A program made the position numbers and the translations under genes. Below, piece after piece: positions 57,801 through 64,000 of a stretch of DNA of 64,000 nt. The stretch lies in assembly GCA_001599915.1 (NCBI GenBank), contig BCIG01000022.1:124001-188000 (forward strand). The letters run 5' to 3'. The number at the start of each line of letters is the position of its first letter. Position 1 is the first letter of the stretch. The notes below the pieces were generated by a model. It saw only the letters and a program-made list of their open reading frames with translations. It was not told the origin of the DNA and searched no databases. Origin of the DNA: Symbiotaphrina buchneri. Taxonomy: Eukaryota; Ascomycota; Symbiotaphrinales; Symbiotaphrinaceae.

Positions 57801-59536
57801 ACCGGTTTAGTCCCAACCGGCTTAGTCCCTTCCAAAGAAAGAGACGTATCATCTTGATGTTCATCCACACCAACGTCGGCGCGAGCATTGATGGCTTCTC
57901 TGGAGTGGCGAAGTAGTGACTACCGCAGATTAATGAGCGGACGACAGACAATTTCATGAATGACGAACCTTGAGCGATGATGCATGCTCGTTTTCCATAC
58001 TGCTATAGTGCTTCCTCGCCATGCTCTCCAGATCAAGAACTGTGGATTTAGTGCGCTCCTTGCTGCTTTCTGCATCGGGAGATCGCCCAGATTCTGTAAA
58101 AGCCATAGCCGTTAGCATGCAGCAGCAATGAATTTTCAAGTCCTGCTCTTACTGCTTATATTTGCACCCATCGGGGTGTCCAGTGGCGGATTCTCTTGTT
58201 CCTTTTCTTGCGAGGGCTCAATATCTCGCGGGGTAATAACAGGCGTGTCCTGTACTTCCTCTGGCTTCACTGCCACATCTACAGCTACTGAGGGTGGGGT
58301 GAAGGCTTCCCTGCGCTCCAAATCATGTGTCGTGTCAATACTGTTGAATGTCCCATTTGTTTGTTTGTGTGGTGAACTTGATGAAGATCTGTTCAAGCTT
58401 GAGTGAATGGAACAGCGCTGATGTTCAACGCCATTAGAGACCGATGTACGATCCTGCAGACCCGGTACGTTTATACTCGAAGTGTCCAAAGTTCCGGGCT
58501 CGTCTTGCAAGAGATCAGGCGATTGTTGTGCGGATACTTGAGCTGGACTGGCAGATGAGATCGATTCTCTTGAAATTTCGGGTTTGATTTTAGCTGGAAG
58601 CACTGAACCAATTTGCTGCTCAGCTTGCTGTACCAAGTCCCGAGATTTTGCAGTTTCTGCGGATAAAGGAAGGTCCGATTCTGGCTGAGCTGCATTCGTC
58701 GGAGAAGGTTCTTTACTTGGCCGGGGATCGGCCGATCTCTCAGACTTTTCCGCGGGTAGTGGCAGCTCGGTTCTGCGTACGGGCGTTGACACGATCTCAA
58801 TGGTCCCATTGGAGCCATCCGATTCTGCACCAGACCCGGTTCCTTCGGCAAGCCTCCTTTCCGTAGCGGCGTCAGACCCATTAGTATGACCTGCTCGAAG
58901 GGGACTATCAGCCTGCCTCTTGTGCTCGGCTGTCAGCTTGCTGCTGTCAGGTCCTGTGGAATGCCGAGCGACAGGTTTGCTGTGTGTATTGTCTTTAGAC
59001 ATCACATGCGCTCTAGCTTGATAACGAGAAGGGGTCGAGTTGCGGCTTTTGTTGGATCCTGGCGGTGTTAGACGGAAGTTGATCATCATCGGCGCTGTCG
59101 GAGCGCTAAAAGGCCGAGGGATAGATGATGCAGGCGCTCTTTGGTTCATGTGACCAGTTGGCCTTTGCTGATCGCTCCTTCGTGGATCTTCGTCCGTGGT
59201 CAAATCAATAGGTGCCATGGCTCCTTCCGATCGCAGAGGTATTGACCGAATCAGCTCGAAACCGTCATTTACGACTGTATAGCGGGGCCGATCAGAGTTT
59301 GATGGCGATGGATGAGCGTGAGAATACAGACGCTGGGACGAAGACGGTGTACTTCGGTCGCGTTGAAAATTCGCCCTTCCAAAAGGGAAGGGACGATCGG
59401 ATTTTCGAGCTGACACAGGAGGTTTGGGCGGCCTGGGTGAAGCTCCTAGGACGCCGGATGGTGTTCGTTGAGCAGGCGATGATGGAGCACCAGGAGTCAA
59501 GTCAACAGTCTCCGGGCGCCGCTCATTGCTGGCCAT
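54881..59536 (-). CDS. KMT6: EZH2-type histone H3K27 methyltransferase (PRC2 catalytic subunit), with altered NHS motif
   Basis: The predicted catalytic subunit of Polycomb repressive complex 2. Nine minus-strand exons (59536-58153, 58093-57969, 57919-57701, 57649-56943, 20-nt microexon 56892-56873, 56757-56624, 56565-55704, 55655-55487, 55427-54881) give 1388 aa. Residues 1-500 are disordered. The middle contains a Cys/His segment (LQCLICFTHSCPGHG) spanning the microexon, and YCSDSCYWK. A CXC domain lies near 975-1050 (CSCVDHKIACEKSC, RYRGCSCHQG, CDCFQLNRECDPDLC). The SET domain is near 1060-1205 (YIKGYGIFVGEPVKAHEF, GDEIFFDYNYS). In it the usual RFxNHS reads RFVNCSKNHCNA, so the invariant His is Cys. 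The C-tail has an AT-hook-like RPGAGRKPSK. It is convergent with RAD2 and divergent from the WDR6-like gene. Confidence 0.92.
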
Positions 59537-60472
59537 ACTGAACCGGTGCGTCAGTATCGCGCGTAGCCGAGAAGAAAGTTATCTGCAGGTATGACCGAGT
59601 CGGGCTTTGAAAAATAAAGCCTTGGGCCTTGGAAAATGAGGTACTACTGAGTAAAATCACGCTGAGATGGTTGCGTTGAATCGAGTGTGCTTGGCGTGAA
59701 TATGAGAATGAAGAGACAGGTACCGAGTCTCGGTGGGGAAGTAAGATTGGGGCTTCAATGGGGCCGGAGTGATTGAATGCTGTCGAGGCAGAAGGCAGTA
59801 CACGCCCAGAATCGTTCTTTCGTTGCTGAGGGCAAGCAAGGAAGGAACGGGTTGGACGCATTACGGGGTATAAGTCGAGCATTGATGAAGAATAGCAAAT
59901 GGCAGGCAAGTGGGAAGGCCAAAGAAAGAAGGGTGCCGTACCCGGGCGCGCCTGCGTCCTCTCGGCGAGACTCAGATGAAAAGTCGTGCACATACCTTTA
60001 CGATCGTTACTGTCATCATCCTCACGCACATGCACCCCTCAAAGCAGCGGCGGCCTGCTTTGGACGACAACCAGGGAACTTCATCGAGCAGCGCGGGCAA
60101 GAAGGTTGAGGACGGGGCTGAACAATAAGGTAATAAGGTATTGCTCCTGGGATCGGACTCGCCCCGTGCGATGGGCGCGTTTTCTGGGCAATGGAAAGCG
60201 AGCTACTAACTATCGCCGAAACAAGGATACCTTACCTACTTTGGGCCCCAATTTGCCTTCATTGGGCCAAGCGCGCGCCTCTGATTATTAAGATTAATCC
60301 AATCGATTGGTACAGGTTCGTTCGCCTGAGTCCTCGGTCTAAACCGGCAGGGTGGCCACTTGCACTACCCTGAAATCATGTTCCTTTTGAAAAAAAGAAC
60401 AGAGGAGAGAAAAAGCCAGGAAGGACAGCGCTCGAGGTTCAGGCCAGGTTGAATTGACATCATGCGGTGATC
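59537..60472. promoter_or_regulatory. Divergent region, EZH2/WDR6-like
   Basis: 936 bp between divergent starts. It contains aataaggtaataaggta (60124-60140) and ataccttacctac (60228-60240), and a 170-codon minus-strand frame that overlaps the EZH2 start and looks like 5' UTR. Confidence 0.5.
60462..60470 (+). promoter_or_regulatory. Minimal upstream ORF before the WDR6-like start
   Basis: ATG CGG TGA forms a two-codon upstream ORF ending 2 nt before the main ATG at 60473, if the transcript includes it. Such a short uORF could reduce initiation or permit immediate reinitiation. Confidence 0.45.
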
Positions 60473-63400
60473 ATGAGTCTCAAACATGAGCGTACCCTCA
60501 ATCCTATAACTGCCGTTGCTTTTGCTTTCCAGAATCAATCAGATTCAAAGCCAATTCTACTTGCTGGAGAGGGTCCTTTTCTGCGTGTATATGACGCTTC
60601 CTGTTCCCGTCTGCTTCTTTCGGTGAGAGTTTTCAAGGACCAGGCTGTTCATGGTCTTGCCGTCCAGGGCGATCCTTCGGTTCCCAGCAGCTCGCATCAC
60701 CAACATGTCCTTGTCTGGGGTGGCAGATCTCTCAGTGTCGTCAGAATCAATCGCGGAGTCGGTCACCTCCATGAGGGGACTGTATCTCTGTCCGTTACTG
60801 CTACATCGGTAGTGATAGAGGCTTCTGACTGGATCTTACATGGCGTTGTTGCGCCTTCAGCTGGTGTCATAGGCGGTAGTGAAGGGCTCAGGGCAATCGT
60901 GGTGACGGCGCACAACGCGCTCATTGAATTGCGTGCCCTTCCTGATCCCATTGAAGCCTCGAGGATCAAGTGCACAGTCAAAGAGGTATTATCTGGTTCG
61001 CGCTCTGTTCTTTATTCAGCCCATGCTATCTGGCTCGGTCCAGAACGCATTTTGGTAGCAGCAGGAACAGTCTTTGGGGACGTTGTTCTCTGGTCTTGCT
61101 TTCTGAAGAGCTCCCGATTTACTGATTCCAGTGAGCCGCATGGTGCGGTATTACATCATATTTTCAAGGGACATGATGGATCTGTTTTCGGTGTCCAAAT
61201 CTCCCACGAATTATCTAATAACGTCTCGAACGGTTCTTGTCGCTGGCTTGCAAGCTGTAGTGATGACCGAACTATCAGAGTGTGGGACATTTCTGAACAC
61301 TGTGGTGAAACAGATCAGTCGAATGCACAATTTGAAGCGCTGCCCCTAGATGACGCTGAGACTGGTTTTGCCTCAAAGACTGCCTCCGCCAACTCTTTGC
61401 TCAATAGTGAAGGTCCACCTTCTTGCACTTCACCCAGCTGGGCGCATATCTCACGCATCTGGGGTGTCCAGTTCCTTGCGCATCCACAGTCAGATTCAAG
61501 TCGTCCCGTGACTGCGGGACTTCTGTCCTTTGGTGAAGATGCCACCTGCCAGCAGTGGCTACTAACAGCGACAGGCTTTCGCCCCAGCTTAAATGACACC
61601 GCCTATACGAAAGCCATACATCTGGAGCATATCGCAAGAATTGAACACCATACAGGAAAGAACCTATGGGCCCTAGCAGCTCTGCAAAGTACAAGCGCTG
61701 GTGCTGTCATTGCTACAGGCGGCGCAGATGGCAGAATTGTGAATTACATCGTTTCACACCCTGCTTGTTCACATGAATTTCGAGAAGCGGCGTGTCAAGG
61801 GTGGCTTGCGGTAGATGCTCTGGAAGAAGCGGACCGTGACAGTTTGTCATGTCGTAATGTACCCGCTGACACTTTTAAAAATTATGCCTTCGTCACTGAG
61901 GACAATTTCCTTGTCACTACTGCGCATGGTCTCGTACTGCTCGGCTCTTTGCCTCTCCTCTCTGAAGCAGCCTCGACGGACCACAAACAAACTGGAAGCA
62001 TTTCAGAGGAAGGAAAGAATGAAAAACTCATCGCTTGGAGAAAATTAGGTGATCTTCCAGGGCTCAAATCATATTCGATTGTAGCTGGCCTGGCTTCTGC
62101 TGGTCTTGCTTTTGTTGCAGGGACAAATGGCAGCATTTATATGCACCGATCTGGCTCTGGAAAATTGATAGCGCTCGGCAGCGTGCTGGGGAAAGTCACA
62201 GGGCTCTTTCCTTTCTCGGATCCTAAAGGTACATTCCCTCCCCCAATGGATTTGTGAGCAGTCTGTCTCATATAAGCAGGACTGGTCCATCTGCTTGTAA
62301 CCTACATAGGAATGGAAGAAGCGCAGTATTTCCGGTTCCCTATTCATATCTCTGCATCCGAAGATCTGAACCTCGAGTCAGCTAGAATTCCCTTGCCAAG
62401 CAGTTTCATAGTCACCTCCATGTCACTCGTCGAATCGAATCATGCAATGACATTCGTGGTGTTGGGCTCAAGAAGCGGTTCCCTCGCAATATACCAAGCC
62501 GGCGAAGCTGAAGTTAAGGATGAGACGAATTCTCAGTACAAATGCTTCCGCAGGATACATGGTGAAGACGCCATCACTCAGATCATGGCTCTCCCGTACC
62601 CCGGTGGAGCACCAGCAGTAGTCGGTGGGGCGAGCAGTGTGTACATCCTGACCATTGGTCGAGATTCACACTATGCGATACACAAGCTCTCGTACGTTGG
62701 GGCCAGGCATGCAGACGTCTCTGATACGGAATTGATGACTGTCCACACGTCCAGCCCTCCTTTTGGCCCGTTGATAGAAGGAGCTTTCTTCAATCCTGTG
62801 GACGATTTGATCCTTTACGGCTTTCGTGGCAAATACTTCGTTGTCTGGAACGAGACCAAACAACAGCAGCTTATGAACGTAGAGTGTGGTGGAGCGCATC
62901 GAAGTTGGGCATATGCTCCTCGGAGAGCATCTTATGGCGGGGGCTCTTTTGTCTGGACGAGAGCTTCGAGGCTCAACGTACACACACAGACAACAGCCTC
63001 TCATCAGGTTCTGCAGTATGGTGGTCACGGTCGGGAGATCAAAGCAGTCGCAGTCAGACCAGCCTCGCATCGTTTCGAGGGATCAAGCTGCTTCATGTTC
63101 GCTACAGGAGCCGAAGATACATCTGTTAGGATCTTCAGATATACACAGCCGGTCCACGGCACCGTAGAATACACACATGCTGCGAGTACATGTCTTGGAG
63201 TCTTCAAGAAGCATGCCACAGGAATTCAACATCTGCAGTGGTCCGACTGCGGCAGCTTTCTCTTCAGCAGCGGAGGAAATGAGGAGTTCTTCGTTTGGAG
63301 GGTGAGAGACGTGCCCGGTTTTCCGCTCGGCGTTGTCCTCGAAGCAAGTTGCCCGCTGCAGAGCAAAACCTCTGACTTGCGAATCATGAGCTTCGATGTA

Positions 63401-64000
63401 CGAGCGGTGTCAATTATCGGCGGCGAAACTAGCTCATCGCAGTTCTTGATCTCGATGGTCTTCTCTGACTCAACGGTTAGGGTATGTCCTTTTCTAATCC
63501 TTTAAAATTTCCCTCTGGTCTTGGTCAGAATTATGTGCTGACCTGAATTTAGGTATACCTTTATTGCTCTTCTGAAAAGGCATCTTTCAGTCTGCTCTGT
63601 TTGGGACAGTATGCAACTTGTTGTCTCACACAGGCTGCCTCCTATGTCAGCAAAGATCGCTGCTGGCTTATAACCGCAGCCACCGACGGGCATATTACTT
63701 TCTGGAACTGTACCTCTGCTCTCATGGAACAAGACATTGCGTTTGAAAACCGCAGAGCTTTACGACGGGCAGATTCAAAGACGCCATGCAAGATGTCATG
63801 GCTGCATCGTACCAAGGTGCACCAAAATACTGTGAAGAGCATGGTGTGCTCTGAACTGTCTAACGGATCTCTACTGCTCACAACAGGTGGCGACGATAAC
63901 AGTTTGGCGTCCACGCTGGTTAGCTTTACACATACAGATGAGCTTCACATCTCTACGCTAACCGTGCCAAATGCTCACGCTTCAGCGATCAATGCTATTG
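60473..64000 (+). CDS. RTT10: WDR6/Rtt10-like WD40 protein (partial, runs off window)
   Basis: A large multi-WD40 protein of the WDR6 family. Yeast Rtt10/Trm734 partners the Trm7 methyltransferase for tRNA anticodon-loop 2'-O-methylation and has also been linked to endosomal recycling. Exons 60473-62228, 62310-63481 and 63553 onward stay open to the window edge (over 1100 aa seen). The start MSLKHERTLNPITAVAF leads into ILLAGEGPFLRVYD, a family block. WD repeats include FKGHDGSVFGVQIS with WLASCSDDRTIRVWDISEH, the WDR6-type AHISRIWGVQFL with LLSFGEDATCQQW, and later FSSGGNEEFFVWRV. The C-terminal part seen has KTPCKMSWLHRTKVHQNTVK and LLTTGGDDNSLAS. The true 3' end lies outside the window. 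Confidence 0.9.

Noticed and set aside
58153-59536. The Ser-rich N-terminal exon of the EZH2 gene as a separate gene
   Set aside because: Its last codons end at a good GTAAGA donor whose splice continues in phase through eight further exons to the SET domain; a stand-alone stop appears only by reading into the intron.
59523-60035. A 170-codon minus-strand open frame upstream of the EZH2 gene
   Set aside because: It overlaps the EZH2 start codon in another frame, has no recognisable domain and a composition typical of translated 5' UTR.
1-64000. Transposons, viral relics, tRNA or rRNA genes
   Set aside because: No transposase, integrase or reverse-transcriptase motif, long terminal or inverted repeat, or tRNA A/B box pair with cloverleaf potential was seen by eye. 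A tRNA scan and repeat search would be decisive.

Overview
This window is nuclear DNA of a filamentous ascomycete (Pezizomycotina). The evidence is dense gene packing, many short spliceosomal introns of about 45-70 nt with GTRNGY donors, CTAAC-like branch sites and YAG acceptors, and typical filamentous-fungal families: a Pil1 eisosome protein, Spc7 with MELT-like repeats, an Adp1-type ABCG transporter and a DHA2-type MFS pump. An EZH2-type H3K27 methyltransferase argues against core Aspergillus/Penicillium, which are reported to lack PRC2. A eurotiomycete-like relative that kept PRC2 would fit, but this is inference. I see no transposon, viral element, rRNA, tRNA or CRISPR.

Layout. 0.3-9.1 kb: TUM1-like sulfurtransferase (+), TRAX nuclease subunit (-), GPI14 mannosyltransferase (+), F-box-like protein (-), kynurenine 3-monooxygenase (-). 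9.7-16.1 kb (all +): methionine aminopeptidase 1, the Erv14 cargo receptor, splicing factor Prp17 and an unrecognised 208-aa protein. 16.8-30 kb: a 1083-aa ZZ/EF-hand membrane-anchored protein (-), a damaged trypsin-like protease gene (+), phosphatase PPZ1 (-), a tiny NAA38/LSM gene (-) and PIL1 (+), with the longest gene-poor stretches of the window. 30.5-42 kb: SPC7/KNL1 (-), ribosomal protein uS17 (+), a LigD-type 3'-phosphoesterase-domain protein (-) and CAF-1 subunit CAC2 (+). 42.4-50.5 kb: an EGF-containing ABCG transporter (-), a PLP aminotransferase (+) and a 14-TM MFS transporter (+). 50.8-64 kb: RAD2/XPG nuclease (+), the EZH2-like methyltransferase (-) and a WDR6/Rtt10-like WD protein (+) that runs off the right edge.

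Most genes are housekeeping and transcribed singly. Several share divergent promoters (TRAX/GPI14, KMO/MAP1, SPC7/RPS11, PE-protein/CAC2, EZH2/WDR6). Genome-maintenance and chromatin genes (SPC7, the phosphoesterase, CAC2, RAD2, EZH2) are enriched in the right half. Exon structures were assembled by eye from splice signals; for every complete multi-exon gene the exon lengths sum to a whole number of codons. Points worth a second look: an EZH2 SET domain whose NHS motif reads NCS, three microexons of 15-20 nt, the stand-alone LigD-like phosphoesterase, the ZZ/EF-hand protein, and the decayed protease gene beside an exact 48-bp tandem duplication.
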